DNA of 64,000 nucleotides, taken from assembly GCA_963767285.1 (NCBI GenBank), contig CAVYDJ010000001.1, positions 567,938 through 631,937 of the forward strand. The letters run 5' to 3'. The notes under the pieces were generated by a model, which saw only the letters and a list, made by a program, of their open reading frames with translations, was not told the origin of the DNA and did not search any database. The translations under genes and the position numbers were made by a program. Source of the DNA: WHSW01 sp963767285. GTDB lineage: Bacteria; Actinomycetota; Thermoleophilia; Solirubrobacterales; 70-9. How positions within the stretch are numbered: position 1 is the stretch's first letter; each line of letters opens with the position of its first letter. Below, piece by piece: positions 36,932-45,921 of the stretch.

Positions 36932-37132
36932 ATGGAGGAGCAAGAGGGGCCGGACGAGAACCTCCGCATGCTGGCGCACGAGCTCCGCAACACGCTGTTC
37001 GCGACCGACATGCTGCTCGAGCGGGCGCTCGAGTCCGACGAGCTCGGAACCGACTGGAAGGCCGACGTCCTCCGCGCGCGCGACGGGGTCAAGGAGAGCC
37101 TCGAAGTGATCAAGCGCCGGACCGGCCACTAG
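36932..37132 (+). CDS. 66-residue protein resembling an isolated HisKA phospho-acceptor helix
   Basis: MEEQEGPDENLRMLAHELRN, followed by TLFATDMLLERALESDEL. LAHELRNTL matches the H box of HisKA (usually xHELRTPL), with His16 at the phosphorylation site. A second helix, WKADVLRARDGVKESLEVIK, would complete a two-helix DHp-like hairpin. There is no ATPase domain here or next to it. I infer a possible phospho-relay or decoy protein; the resemblance could also be chance in a short helical protein. TAGACT 8 nt upstream supports the start. Its stop overlaps the convergent TetR gene by 4 bp. Confidence 0.6.
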   Translation: MEEQEGPDENLRMLAHELRNTLFATDMLLERALESDELGTDWKADVLRARDGVKESLEVIKRRTGH

Positions 37133-37701
37133 GCCGCGGCGGCCATCGCCCTCATCAGGCCGACGGCCTGGGCTCGGGAGAGACCCTGGTCACGGGTCAG
37201 CGAGCGCCAGGTCGCGAAGTCGAGCGCGTGTCCGATCGCGGCGCGCACCGCCTTGCGGCGCGGCCGGCCGGCCGCGAGCTGCTCCGCGAGCCCGCCCATC
37301 ACCGCGGCACGGGCCTCCATGCGGACGGCGATCTCCGGAACCAGGGGCGCGTCGCGGTAGAGCTTTTCGGCCATCGGCGCGGTTCGCTCGTACCACTCAT
37401 AGAGCTCATCGAGCGCGACCCCCAGTCGCTCATCCGGATCCTCGATCTTCGTCCACGGCGTCGGGTCCGGCGGCGCGTTCAGCGACAGCCAATGGGTGCT
37501 GCAAGCGTCGACCTGCGCCTCGACGTCGGGGAAGTGGCGATAGACCGTCGCCCGCTGGACCCCCGCGAGGTCGGCGACCGCGCTCACGGTCGTCCGCGCG
37601 GGGCCGACCGTCTCGTGCAGCTTCATCAGCGCCTCGGTGATTCGGAGGCGGGTCTCCTCCTCGGACTCGGCTCTCTTGCGCTTCTGATATTGACGAGACA
37701 T
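37129..37701 (-). CDS. TetR-family transcriptional regulator
   Basis: 190 residues. The N-terminal HTH is TRLRITEALMKLHETVGPAR then TTVSAVADLAGVQRATVYRH with FPD after it. The C-terminal ligand-binding half is helical (WYERTAPMAEKLYRDAPLVP). It probably represses the divergent cupin gene and itself: a perfect palindrome sits across the cupin promoter and a half-matching copy touches this start codon (see operator). The start ATG 37701 has no strong Shine-Dalgarno. Ligand unknown. Confidence 0.9.
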   Translation of the reverse strand: MSRQYQKRKRAESEEETRLRITEALMKLHETVGPARTTVSAVADLAGVQRATVYRHFPDVEAQVDACSTHWLSLNAPPDPTPWTKIEDPDERLGVALDELYEWYERTAPMAEKLYRDAPLVPEIAVRMEARAAVMGGLAEQLAAGRPRRKAVRAAIGHALDFATWRSLTRDQGLSRAQAVGLMRAMAAAA

Positions 37702-37766
37702 AACTGTTCAATGAATCTTGACAGATCGGTCGGCGCTGTGGTAGTTTCGCTGAACACTACTGTTCA
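37695..37766. promoter_or_regulatory. TetR/cupin divergent control region: two operator-like sites and promoter
   Basis: A perfect palindrome TGAACA-CTAC-TGTTCA lies at 37751-37766, just downstream of TTGACA (37718-37723), an 18-bp spacer and TAGTTT (37742-37747). A second copy at 37695-37710 matches 11 of 16 positions (right half TGTTCA perfect) and overlaps the TetR start codon. The two sites are 56 bp apart. This fits repression of both genes by the TetR protein. Confidence 0.7.
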
Positions 37767-37783
37767 ACGGAAAGGAATCGACC

Positions 37784-38323
37784 ATGGACACCGCTCTTCT
37801 CACCCACTTCACCGCCGCCCAGGGGCCGCGCAAGGTCGGCCCCGACGAGGGCGAGTACACAGAGCTCCCCGGCGTCGGCGTGCGCTTCATGATCTGGACC
37901 GAGGAGTCCGGCGGCGGCTTCTCGCTGGTCGAGCATCCGATCAAGCCGAACCACCTGTGCGCGCCGCTCCATCGACACAGCCGCGAGGACGAGTACAGCT
38001 TCATCCTCGAGGGCAAGATGGGTGCGCTGCTCGGCGATGACGTCGTCTACGCGGAGGCTGGCGACCTGGTGTTCAAGCCCCGCGACCAGTGGCACACCTT
38101 CTGGAACGCGGGCGACGAGCCCTGCCGCCTGCTCGAGATCATCGCGCCGGGCGGCTTCGAGCAGTTCTTCAAGGAGCTGGGCGACGCGGCCGGCGAGGGC
38201 CCGCCGAGCGACGAGGTCATGGGCGACCTGAGCGTCCGCTACGGGATCGAGTTCGACATGGAGGCGACCGCGAAGATCGTCGTCGAGCACGGGCTCACGT
38301 TCCCGCCGCTCGAGCAGCCGTAG
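37784..38323 (+). CDS. cupin-domain protein
   Basis: 179 residues with one cupin barrel. Motif 1 is CAPLHRHSREDEYSFILEGK (a G(X)5HXH(X)3-4E-like pattern, HRHSREDE), and motif 2 is PRDQWHTFWNAGDEPCRLLE (GDxxxxPxxxxHxxxN-like). A short C-terminal helix region follows (GGFEQFFKELGDAAGEGPPS). Metal binding is likely; the reaction or ligand cannot be told. Shine-Dalgarno GGAAAGGA lies 8 nt before ATG 37784. Under probable TetR control. Its stop meets the convergent aldehyde dehydrogenase gene directly. Confidence 0.9.
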   Translation: MDTALLTHFTAAQGPRKVGPDEGEYTELPGVGVRFMIWTEESGGGFSLVEHPIKPNHLCAPLHRHSREDEYSFILEGKMGALLGDDVVYAEAGDLVFKPRDQWHTFWNAGDEPCRLLEIIAPGGFEQFFKELGDAAGEGPPSDEVMGDLSVRYGIEFDMEATAKIVVEHGLTFPPLEQP

Positions 38324-39811
38324 CTAGAGCTGGACGTAGACGGACTTGGTCTCGAGGTAGGCGTCGAGGTTGTGGTGACCCTTCTCGCGCCCGATGCCTG
38401 AGGCCTTGTATCCACCGAAGGGCGCCGCAGGGTCACCGGCGCCCCAGGTGTTGATGTAGACGGAGCCGGCCTTCAGCAGCGCGGCGAGCTTGTGGGCGTT
38501 GGAGATGTCGCGCGTCCACAGACCGGCGGCCAGACCGTATTCCGTGTCGTTGGCCCGGCGGGCGACCTCGTCCAGGTCCTCGAACGGCTGGGCGACCAGT
38601 ACGGGGCCGAAGATCTCCTCGCGAGCGATCTTCATCTCGTCGCTCACGCCCGTGAACAGGGTCGGATTGACGAAGTAGCCGCCGTCGCCGTTGTCGGGAC
38701 GCCCGCCGGCGACCGCCTCCGCGCCCTCCTCGAGGCCCGAGTCGATATAGCCGGTGACGCGGCCGAACTGCTCCTCGGAGACCAGGGGGCCGAACTCGGA
38801 CTCGGGGTCGAGCCCGGGGCCGACCTTGGCGCTCGCGGCGAACTCGGCCAGGCCGGCGACCACCTCGTCGAAGACGTCCTTGTGGGCCAGCAGCCGCGAC
38901 GCCGCGTTGCAGGCCTGGCCGGAGTTGAAGTAGATGCCGAGGAAGGAACCCTTGATCGCCGCCTCGAGGTTGGCGTCGGGCAGGATGATGTTCGGGCTCT
39001 TGCCGCCGAGCTCGAGCGTGACCCGCTTGAGGTCGCGGCCGCACTTGGCGCCGATCTCGCGCCCGACCGCGGTCGAGCCCGTGAACGCGACCTTGTCGAC
39101 GCCCGGGTGGTCGACCAGCGCCGCGCCGGTCTCCCCGTCGCCGGTGAGCACGTTGAGCGTGCCCTCCGGAAAGCCCGCCTCGAGCGCCAGCTCGCCGAGC
39201 CGCAGCCCGGTCAGCGGCGTCTGCTCGGCCGGCTTGAGGATGATCGGGCAGCCCGCCGCGAGCGCGGGGGAGATCTTCCAGACCGACATCAGCAGCGGGA
39301 AGTTCCACGGGACGATCTGGGCGCAGACGCCGACCGGCTCGCGCAGCGTGTAACAGAGCAGGTCGCGGCCGGAGACCGGGATCGTCTCGCCCTCGATCTT
39401 CGTCGGCCAGCCGGCGTAGTAACGGAGGTGGGCGACCGAGGCGGCGACGTCGGTCTTCGCGGCGGAGAGCGGCTTGCCGTTGTCGAGCGACTCGAGCTCG
39501 GCGAGCTCGTCGCCGTTGGCCTTGATCAGGTCGGCCAGCGCGTACATGAGGCCGGCGCGCTTGGACGGCGAGACCTTGCGCAGCGGCCCCTCGAGCGCAC
39601 CGCGCGCGGCCTTCACCGCGCGATCGACGTCCTCGGGCCCGGCCTGCGCGACCTCGCAGATCGGCTCGCCGGTAGCGGGGTCGATCGTGCCGAAGGTGGC
39701 GCCGTCCGCGGCCTCGACCCGCTCGCCGCCGATCAGCAGCTTCTGCGGCGAGGCCGCGACGAACTCGCGCGCGGCGTCGGAGGAGAGCTGCTCGGCGGTG
39801 GCGGTGGCCAT
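38324..39811 (-). CDS. aldehyde dehydrogenase (NAD(P)+-dependent)
   Basis: 495 residues, full length. The catalytic cysteine is C301 in YFNSGQACNAASRLL, and the general-base Glu lies in VTLELGGKSPNIIL. The nucleotide loop FTGSTAVGREIG, the N-terminal VPWNFPLLMSVWKISPALAA and the C-terminal PFGGYKASGIGREKG are all conserved, placing it among betaine-aldehyde/ALDH1-2-type enzymes. It oxidises an aldehyde to an acid; substrate unknown. ATG 39811 is 7 nt after TAGGAT, again a leaderless arrangement. It meets the cupin gene tail to tail without a gap. Confidence 0.96.
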   Translation of the reverse strand: MATATAEQLSSDAAREFVAASPQKLLIGGERVEAADGATFGTIDPATGEPICEVAQAGPEDVDRAVKAARGALEGPLRKVSPSKRAGLMYALADLIKANGDELAELESLDNGKPLSAAKTDVAASVAHLRYYAGWPTKIEGETIPVSGRDLLCYTLREPVGVCAQIVPWNFPLLMSVWKISPALAAGCPIILKPAEQTPLTGLRLGELALEAGFPEGTLNVLTGDGETGAALVDHPGVDKVAFTGSTAVGREIGAKCGRDLKRVTLELGGKSPNIILPDANLEAAIKGSFLGIYFNSGQACNAASRLLAHKDVFDEVVAGLAEFAASAKVGPGLDPESEFGPLVSEEQFGRVTGYIDSGLEEGAEAVAGGRPDNGDGGYFVNPTLFTGVSDEMKIAREEIFGPVLVAQPFEDLDEVARRANDTEYGLAAGLWTRDISNAHKLAALLKAGSVYINTWGAGDPAAPFGGYKASGIGREKGHHNLDAYLETKSVYVQL

Positions 39812-39818
39812 CGCCGTG

Positions 39819-39824
39819 ATCCTA
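39819..39824 (-). promoter_or_regulatory. -10 element (TAGGAT) of aldehyde dehydrogenase
   Basis: TAGGAT on the minus strand ends 7 nt before ATG 39811. Confidence 0.5.
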
Positions 39825-39858
39825 GCTTGCGGCCGAAGGCCGCCCCGCGGTTGTCAGC

Positions 39859-40647
39859 TCAGCAGCCGGATGCGGGTGCGGAGAGCTGCTGCGCTGCGAC
39901 CGCGGCCTCGTACTCGGCCATCTGCTGGTCGTAGATCACGCGCTCCTGCTCGTCCGGAATGCCGTCGGCGTCCTCGTCGGGGTTCTCCGGATCGAGGTCC
40001 TGCGGCGGCTCCTCGGGCGGGGTCGGAGTCGCGGCCCCCGGCTCGACGGGCGTCGTGCACTCCGGCGCGGGGGTCGCCGAGGAGCCGACCTCGGCCACCG
40101 GCGCGCCCTCGGCCGCGGGGTTCTCCTGGCCCGCGGCGCTGCTGCCGACCTCGGTCTCGACGCTCAGGCCCTCCTCGGCGTCGCGATCCTTGCCGCCGTC
40201 CTCGCCGTTGCGATCGCCGCGATCGCCGCGGTCGGCCTGCGAGTAGCCGGTTGCGATGACCTCGCCGCGGCCGTCGGCGTCGACGGGCATGTCGGGCTCG
40301 CCGTAGGCGGTGATCCTGACGCTGTAGTTGCCGGCCCCGACGTAGGGGACCCAGAGCGACGTGCCGCCCGGGGCCACGGTGCCGTAGTCGATCACCGATC
40401 CGTCGGCGCGGGTGACGGTGGCCGAGTAGCTGTCGGCGTTCGGGATCGAGTTGAAGGAGACGTCGAGCTTGCAGACGACGCCGTCGTCGAGGATGCCGCA
40501 GGAATCGAGCGAGGTCGAGACGGAGATCGCCGCCGGCCCCGCGGTTGCGGTCAGCGGTTCGAACGCCTGCTCTGAGATCGCGAACGCGGGCAGCGGGGCC
40601 GCCAGCGCCAGCAGCGTCAGCAACACAACTCGACTCCTTCCGCGCAC
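39859..40647 (-). CDS. exported protein with low-complexity C-terminus
   Basis: 262 residues. Signal peptide MRGRSRVVLLTLLALAAPLP with cleavage near AFA. A beta-rich domain with two cysteines (LDSCGILDDGVVCKLDV) resembles a fibronectin/Ig-like fold (IPNADSYSATVTRADGSV, VGAGNYSVRITAYGEPD). After residue 130 the chain is Glu/Pro/Ala-rich and ends in an acidic calcium-binding-like stretch (PENPDEDADGIPDEQERVIY), then SAPASGC. The start is GTG 40647 (good signal peptide). GTG 40626 has the better Shine-Dalgarno (AAGGAG, 8 nt) but would lose the basic n-region. It follows the next gene by 4 bp and is probably in its operon. Confidence 0.7.
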   Translation of the reverse strand: MRGRSRVVLLTLLALAAPLPAFAISEQAFEPLTATAGPAAISVSTSLDSCGILDDGVVCKLDVSFNSIPNADSYSATVTRADGSVIDYGTVAPGGTSLWVPYVGAGNYSVRITAYGEPDMPVDADGRGEVIATGYSQADRGDRGDRNGEDGGKDRDAEEGLSVETEVGSSAAGQENPAAEGAPVAEVGSSATPAPECTTPVEPGAATPTPPEEPPQDLDPENPDEDADGIPDEQERVIYDQQMAEYEAAVAAQQLSAPASGC

Positions 40648-40651
40648 TACC

Positions 40652-41722
40652 CTATCCCTCCAGCTCGGGCGTCAACGATCCGGTGATCAGATCGACGCTG
40701 TCGGCGGTCTCGGGGGTCGCGTCCGGCTGGACCGTGGTCCCCAGGTAGTAGCGGTACGGGCCCGCGACCCGGAGGGTGGCCTCGTAGGTCGGCTGGCCCG
40801 CCGGGGCCTCGGCGCCGATCGTGACGACCGTGCTCTCGGGGGTGGGCCCGGGGATCCGCTCGAGGATCTGCGGGTCGGGCGCGAGCGTCTCCAGCTGCGT
40901 CAGCGACTGGTTGATGAAGGTCGGGAAGTCCAACTTCGGGTCCTCGGTGATCCAGAGCGTCGCGTCGGCGCCGCCGTCGGCCGCGACCGCGGCGAACGTG
41001 GCTCCGGCCGGCGGTTCGATCTTCTCCCAGCCCTTGGGCAGGGCGAGCGAGAACGAGCCTTCGCTGACGAACTTGGTCTTCTTCGAGCCCTGCGCGGCGT
41101 TCCCTGCGCTCGCCGGCGCGTCCTTGCCGCCGTCGCCGGCGGGAGGAATCTCGGTGACCGACGCCTCCCCGGCGGTCGGTGCCGGCGCGACGGGTGCGGC
41201 CTGGTCGTCGCCGCCGTTCAGCGCCAGCAGGATCCCGACCACCAGCACCCCGGCGATCGCGATGCTGATCAGCTTCCAGCTGCGGCTGTCGGGGTCCAGC
41301 TCCGGCAGCGAGATGTCGGGGAGGGAGAACCTCGGACCGCGCGCCTTGGGCGGCCGGGTCAGTGCCTCGACCGCGAGCTCCTCCATCGCCTGGGGTTGCA
41401 CGGCTACTGCGGGCTCGGGCTCCGGGGCGACGACGACGGGCTCGGGCGCGAGAGCGACGACGGGCTCGGGCGCGGGCGGCGCGACTACACCGCCGGCCAT
41501 CCGCACCTCGATCTCCTCGATCTGCTGTGCCTCGAAGGCCGCCGCGCAGCCGGCGCAGTGGAACCTGCGCACGGCACGCGTGGGCAGCGTTCCGGGCAGG
41601 CGTACGCGCGTCGACACGCCGCAGGTGTCGTGGTGTGCGTCGACCACGAGCACGGGCTCGTCAGCGGGGGGTTCGGGGAACCCCCCGTTCAGGGCGTTTT
41701 CAGGCAGCACCAACCGGCTCAC
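40652..41722 (-). CDS. zinc-ribbon, single-TM protein with extracytoplasmic domain
   Basis: About 356 residues from GTG 41722 (GTG 41788 would add 22). The cytoplasmic part has a Cys cluster (HDTCGVST and RRFHCAGCAAAFEA) typical of a zinc ribbon, followed by a Pro/Val/Ala-rich linker. One TM helix (WKLISIAIAGVLVVGILLAL) separates it from an outside domain that begins FSLALPKGWEKIEPPAGATF. The latter resembles the PsbP/LpqN-like domains found on actinobacterial surface proteins (DATLWITEDPKLDFPTFINQ). I infer a signalling or cell-envelope role. Divergent from the adenylate cyclase gene by about 110 bp. Confidence 0.7.
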   Translation of the reverse strand: MSRLVLPENALNGGFPEPPADEPVLVVDAHHDTCGVSTRVRLPGTLPTRAVRRFHCAGCAAAFEAQQIEEIEVRMAGGVVAPPAPEPVVALAPEPVVVAPEPEPAVAVQPQAMEELAVEALTRPPKARGPRFSLPDISLPELDPDSRSWKLISIAIAGVLVVGILLALNGGDDQAAPVAPAPTAGEASVTEIPPAGDGGKDAPASAGNAAQGSKKTKFVSEGSFSLALPKGWEKIEPPAGATFAAVAADGGADATLWITEDPKLDFPTFINQSLTQLETLAPDPQILERIPGPTPESTVVTIGAEAPAGQPTYEATLRVAGPYRYYLGTTVQPDATPETADSVDLITGSLTPELEG

Positions 41723-41832
41723 ACGTACCTCATCGTGCAGGGTAGGAGAGACCTTTAGGCGTCGGAGGCCGAAAACCCCCCTACGCACGGCATCTCACAC
41801 TACGCCGCGCGCGCTCATGGGAAGATCCTGTG

Positions 41833-43461
41833 ATGGTCGTCGGGGCCATCAGCTATCTGTACCGGCGCCTGCGAGGGCGCTACCCGATCGTGTTCATGGC
41901 GATCGAGCTGCAGACGGCGCTGTTCATCGTCGCCGGCACCCTGGCCCTGTTCAGCTTCTACTTCGAGGCGTCGACCGAGGAGTACCTGGCCGTGCTCGCG
42001 GTCGCGCTCGTGCTGACCGAGATCGCGATCGTCGCCTCGCTGGTCCGGGTCAGCGGCCAGATCAGCCCGATCCGCCGCTGGATCGACGGCGAGCGCGACG
42101 AGGAGTCGACCAAGGAGGCCTGGTCGGCGGCGATCAACCTGCCGGTTCTCCTGCTGAAGCGCGACATGCCGATCCCGGTCCTGATCTCGGTGCTGCCGAT
42201 CTGCATCGTCGCGATCGTCATCCTCGACCTGCCGGTGCTGGCGATCTTCCCGCTGCTGGCCGGCGCGGCGGTGGCGATGGGCTACTCGGCGATCCTCCAC
42301 TACCTGGTCGTCGAGGCCGGGATGCGCCCGGTCCTGCTCGACATGAACTCCAGCCTCTCGCCGGCCGACCGGACCGACTTCTGGGCGGTCTCGCTGCGCA
42401 CGCGGTTGCTCGTCTCGCTGCCGCTGATCAACCTGATCACCGGGCTCATCGTCGCCGCGCTCACCTCCGAGGGCGGGGGCGGCTCGAACCTCGGCGTCGA
42501 CGTGCTCATCGCGCTGCTGGTCGCGACGACGATCTCGCTCGAGCTGACGGTGATGCTGTCGAAGTCGATCCTGCGCCCGGTCGGCGACCTGACGCGCGCC
42601 GTCGAGAAGATCAACGCCGGCCGCCTCGACGTCTCGGTCCCGGTGACCACCGGCGACGAGCTGGGCGAGCTGGCGGCGAGCTTCAACGAGATGGTCGCCG
42701 GCCTGGCCGAGCGCGAGCGGCTGCGCGAGGCGTTCGGCACCTACCTCGACCGCGAGGTCGCCGAGTACATCCTCTCGGACGGCTTCACCGAGGAGGGGGT
42801 GGAGATCGAGGTCTCGATCCTCTTCTGCGACGTCCGCGACTTCACCCGGTTCGCCTCCGGCGCGACCCCGCAGGAGGTGGTCGCGGCGCTCAACGGGCTG
42901 TTCGAGGTGATCGTCCCGATCATCGCCGAGCACGGCGGCCACATCGACAAGTTCGAGGGCGACGGCCTGCTCGCGGTCTTCGGCGCTCCCGAACCGTTCC
43001 CCGACCACGCCGACCGCGCCGTGCGCTCCGCCTGCGCGATCAGCGCCGCGATCAACCACGGCCGCGAGGCCGGCGACCTGCGGATCGGGGTCGGGGTCAA
43101 CTCGGGGCGGGTGATCGCCGGGTCGATCGGCGGCGCCGGGCGGCTCAACTTCTCCGTGATCGGCGGCGCGGTCAACATCGCCTCCCGGGTCGAGGCGCAG
43201 ACCCGCGAGACCGACGACGACGTCTTGATCACCGGCGAGACCTGGACGCGGCTCTCGCACGCCTTCGAGGCCGATAGCCGCGGCAAGACGGAGCTGAAGG
43301 GGGTCGCCGAGCCGGTCGCGCTCTACGCGCCGCGGCCGGCGGGCGAGGCCGAGCCGGTCACCGTCCCCGCCGACGGCGAGCCCGACACGGACGCCGAGAT
43401 CCCGCTCACCGCCTTCGCCCGCCGCCTGCGGCGCGCCGCCAGACCGCGCGCACGGCGGTAA
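41833..43461 (+). CDS. membrane class III adenylate/guanylate cyclase with HAMP domain
   Basis: About 543 residues. Six TM helices in two groups (residues 15-85 and 110-250) are followed by a HAMP linker (SKSILRPVGDLTRAVEKINA, then ELGELAASFNEMVAGLAERE). The C-terminal cyclase domain has both metal Asp residues (ILFCDVRDFTRFAS; FEGDGLLAVFG), DLRIGVGVNSGRVIAGSIGG and NFSVIGGAVNIASRVEAQT. This is the 6-TM-HAMP-cyclase architecture of actinobacterial Rv1318c-type enzymes. The product is probably cAMP. Start GTG 41830 or ATG 41833; neither has a strong Shine-Dalgarno. The tail is Arg-rich. Confidence 0.93.
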   Translation: MVVGAISYLYRRLRGRYPIVFMAIELQTALFIVAGTLALFSFYFEASTEEYLAVLAVALVLTEIAIVASLVRVSGQISPIRRWIDGERDEESTKEAWSAAINLPVLLLKRDMPIPVLISVLPICIVAIVILDLPVLAIFPLLAGAAVAMGYSAILHYLVVEAGMRPVLLDMNSSLSPADRTDFWAVSLRTRLLVSLPLINLITGLIVAALTSEGGGGSNLGVDVLIALLVATTISLELTVMLSKSILRPVGDLTRAVEKINAGRLDVSVPVTTGDELGELAASFNEMVAGLAERERLREAFGTYLDREVAEYILSDGFTEEGVEIEVSILFCDVRDFTRFASGATPQEVVAALNGLFEVIVPIIAEHGGHIDKFEGDGLLAVFGAPEPFPDHADRAVRSACAISAAINHGREAGDLRIGVGVNSGRVIAGSIGGAGRLNFSVIGGAVNIASRVEAQTRETDDDVLITGETWTRLSHAFEADSRGKTELKGVAEPVALYAPRPAGEAEPVTVPADGEPDTDAEIPLTAFARRLRRAARPRARR

Positions 43462-43509
43462 TTGGCTACAAAGCCAGGGCAGGGAAGTTCCGACAGGGAG
43501 AGAGATCCA

Positions 43510-45873
43510 ATGAAGCGTGCCGTCCTCGTTGCCGTCAGCGCCGTCCTCGCGTGCCTGGTGGCCGCGCCGGCCGTCCAAGCAGCCAAGCAGGGCGGGATGA
43601 AGGCCAAGATCACCCGCAACAAGCAGGGGATCCCCACGATCGAGGCCGCCGACTTCAAGAGCCTCGGGTTCGGCTACGGCTACGCGATCGCCGAGGACGA
43701 GATCTGCTCGCTCGCCGACGCCTACCTGACGTCGCAGGCGAAGCGGTCGATGTACTTCGGCCCGGACGAGCGCACCCCGGAGAACTTCACCAACCTCGAC
43801 TCCGACCTCTTCTATCAGCGGATCATCGACGACAAGACCGTCGAGAACCTGATGAAGCTCAAGGGCGACCAGGCGATCGAGCCGGAGGTCAAGGACACCG
43901 TCAAGGGCTACGTCGCGGGCTACAACGCCTGGCTGAAGAAGAACAAGAACAAGATCAAGGACCCCGCGTGCGCCGGCCAGCCGTGGGTGGCGCCGATCAA
44001 GGAGATCGACGCGTACCGGCGCTTCTACGAGCTCGCGCTCTACGGCAGCCAGGGCGTCGCGATCGACGGCATCGCCACCGCCCAGCCGCCCGTCGCGCGG
44101 TCTGGCAGCGACGGCGCCGCCGCGAGTGAGCCCGCGATCGACCAGGCGGAGCTCGACAGCCTCGCCTCTGACCTCGACTTCTCCGCGAACGGATCCAACG
44201 GCTGGGGCATCGGCAAGGACCTGACCAAGACGGGCAAGGGACTCGTGCTCGCCAACCCGCACTTCCCGTGGGACGGGCCGCGGCGCTTCTACCAGTCGCA
44301 CCTGGTGATCCCCGGCGAGTACAACGCCTCGGGCGCCAGCCTGATGGGGACGCCGGTGATCAACATCGGCCACAACGCGACGCTGGCGTGGACCCACACG
44401 GTCTCGACCGCGTTCCGCTTCACGCCGTTCGAGCTCCAGCTCGCGCCGGGCGACCCGACGAGCTACGTCGTGGACGGCCAGACCAGGCCGATGACCCAGA
44501 CCCCCGTCACGGTCCAGGTCAAGCAGCCCGACGGCTCGCTCGCGCCGGTCACGCGCACCCTTTATTCGACCGAGTACGGGCCGATCACGACCCGGATTCA
44601 GGGCAACAGCCTGTTCGGCTGGACCACCAGCACGGCCTTTGCGATGTTCGACGCCAACGCGCAGAACTTCCGGCTGCTCAACCACTTCTTCGAGGCCGGC
44701 CGGGCCAAGAACGTCAAGAAGCTCCTGAAGGTGCTCAAGCAGTTCCAGGGCATCCCGTGGGTCAACACGATCGCCGCCGACTCGAAGGGCCGGACGCTCT
44801 ACGCCGACATCGGCTCGATCCCGAACGTCGACGACGCGAAGACGGCGACCTGCTCGTCCGCGTTCGGCCAGGTGACGCTGCCGGCGGCCGGCCTGCCGAT
44901 CATGGACGGCTCGCGCGCGGCGTGCGCGATGACGACGGGCGCCGGCGCGGCGGGCGAGGGGCTGATGAGCCCCGACATCCAGCCGTTCATGCTCCGCGAC
45001 GACTACGTCGCGAACTCGAACGACTCCTACTGGCTGACCAACCCCGAGCAGCCGCTCGAGGGCTACCCGCGGATCATCGGCAACGAGCGCACCCAGCGCT
45101 CGCTGCGCACCCGGCTCGGGCTGCTGATGCTCCAGGGGGCCGGCAACAAGCTCACGCGCCAGAAGGTCCAGGACCTGGTGTTCGAGAACCGCCAGTACCT
45201 GGGTGAGCTGTGGCGCGATCAGCTCGTCGCGTTCTGCAACTCGAAGCCGACGATGACCGGCGCCGGCGGCCCGGTCGACGTCAGCGCGGCCTGCCCGGCG
45301 CTCGCCGCGTGGGACCTCCACAACAACGTCGACAGCACCGGCGCGATCCTGTTCGAGCGGTTCGTCGATCGCTTCGGCACCGGCGCCGCGCGCTTCGCCA
45401 ACCAGTTCGACGTCAACGACCCGATCAACACGCCGAACGGCCTCAACACGTCCGACGCGACGCTGGAGGCGGCGTTCGCCAACGCGGTCACCGACCTGCA
45501 GGGCGCGAACATCCCGCTGGGCGCCCCGTTCGGCGACTTCCACTACGAGCTGCGCGGGGCGGAGAAGATCCCGATCCACGGCGGCGAGGGCGGCCAGGGC
45601 GTGTTCAACGCGATCTCGGACACCTGGGACCCGGCGGCCGGCTACTCGAACATCACCGCCGGCTCGAGCTTCGTGATGGTCACGGAGTTCGACGGCGACG
45701 AGTGCCCGAACGACCGCTCGATCCTGACCTACTCGCAGTCCGACGACGAGACCTCCAAGCACTACGCCGACCAGACGCGGATGTTCTCCAACAAGCAGTG
45801 GGTCGACCCGCCGTTCTGTCCCAAGGAGGTCGAGAAGTCGGCGGCCAGTGTGAAGACGGTGCGCTCGAAGTAG
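43510..45873 (+). CDS. exported penicillin-acylase-family (Ntn) hydrolase
   Basis: 787 residues from ATG 43510, with a signal peptide (MKRAVLVAVSAVLACLVAAP, cut near VQA) and Shine-Dalgarno GGGAGAGAG. The alpha chain begins ITRNKQGIPTIEAADFKSLG with FGYGYAIAEDEICSLADAYL. The beta chain would start at Ser229 in ANGSNGWGIG after self-cleavage, followed by NPHFPWDGPRRFYQSHLVIP and GHNATLAWTHTVSTAFRFTP. Family members remove acyl chains from beta-lactams, acyl-homoserine lactones or lipopeptides. The spacer (residues about 192-225) is low in complexity. Substrate unknown; a CocE-type hydrolase gene follows. Confidence 0.92.
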   Translation: MKRAVLVAVSAVLACLVAAPAVQAAKQGGMKAKITRNKQGIPTIEAADFKSLGFGYGYAIAEDEICSLADAYLTSQAKRSMYFGPDERTPENFTNLDSDLFYQRIIDDKTVENLMKLKGDQAIEPEVKDTVKGYVAGYNAWLKKNKNKIKDPACAGQPWVAPIKEIDAYRRFYELALYGSQGVAIDGIATAQPPVARSGSDGAAASEPAIDQAELDSLASDLDFSANGSNGWGIGKDLTKTGKGLVLANPHFPWDGPRRFYQSHLVIPGEYNASGASLMGTPVINIGHNATLAWTHTVSTAFRFTPFELQLAPGDPTSYVVDGQTRPMTQTPVTVQVKQPDGSLAPVTRTLYSTEYGPITTRIQGNSLFGWTTSTAFAMFDANAQNFRLLNHFFEAGRAKNVKKLLKVLKQFQGIPWVNTIAADSKGRTLYADIGSIPNVDDAKTATCSSAFGQVTLPAAGLPIMDGSRAACAMTTGAGAAGEGLMSPDIQPFMLRDDYVANSNDSYWLTNPEQPLEGYPRIIGNERTQRSLRTRLGLLMLQGAGNKLTRQKVQDLVFENRQYLGELWRDQLVAFCNSKPTMTGAGGPVDVSAACPALAAWDLHNNVDSTGAILFERFVDRFGTGAARFANQFDVNDPINTPNGLNTSDATLEAAFANAVTDLQGANIPLGAPFGDFHYELRGAEKIPIHGGEGGQGVFNAISDTWDPAAGYSNITAGSSFVMVTEFDGDECPNDRSILTYSQSDDETSKHYADQTRMFSNKQWVDPPFCPKEVEKSAASVKTVRSK

Positions 45874-45921
45874 CGCCGTCGGGCGAGGCAGCGCGCCCGA
45901 GCCGCCGGTCTGAGATATTTC

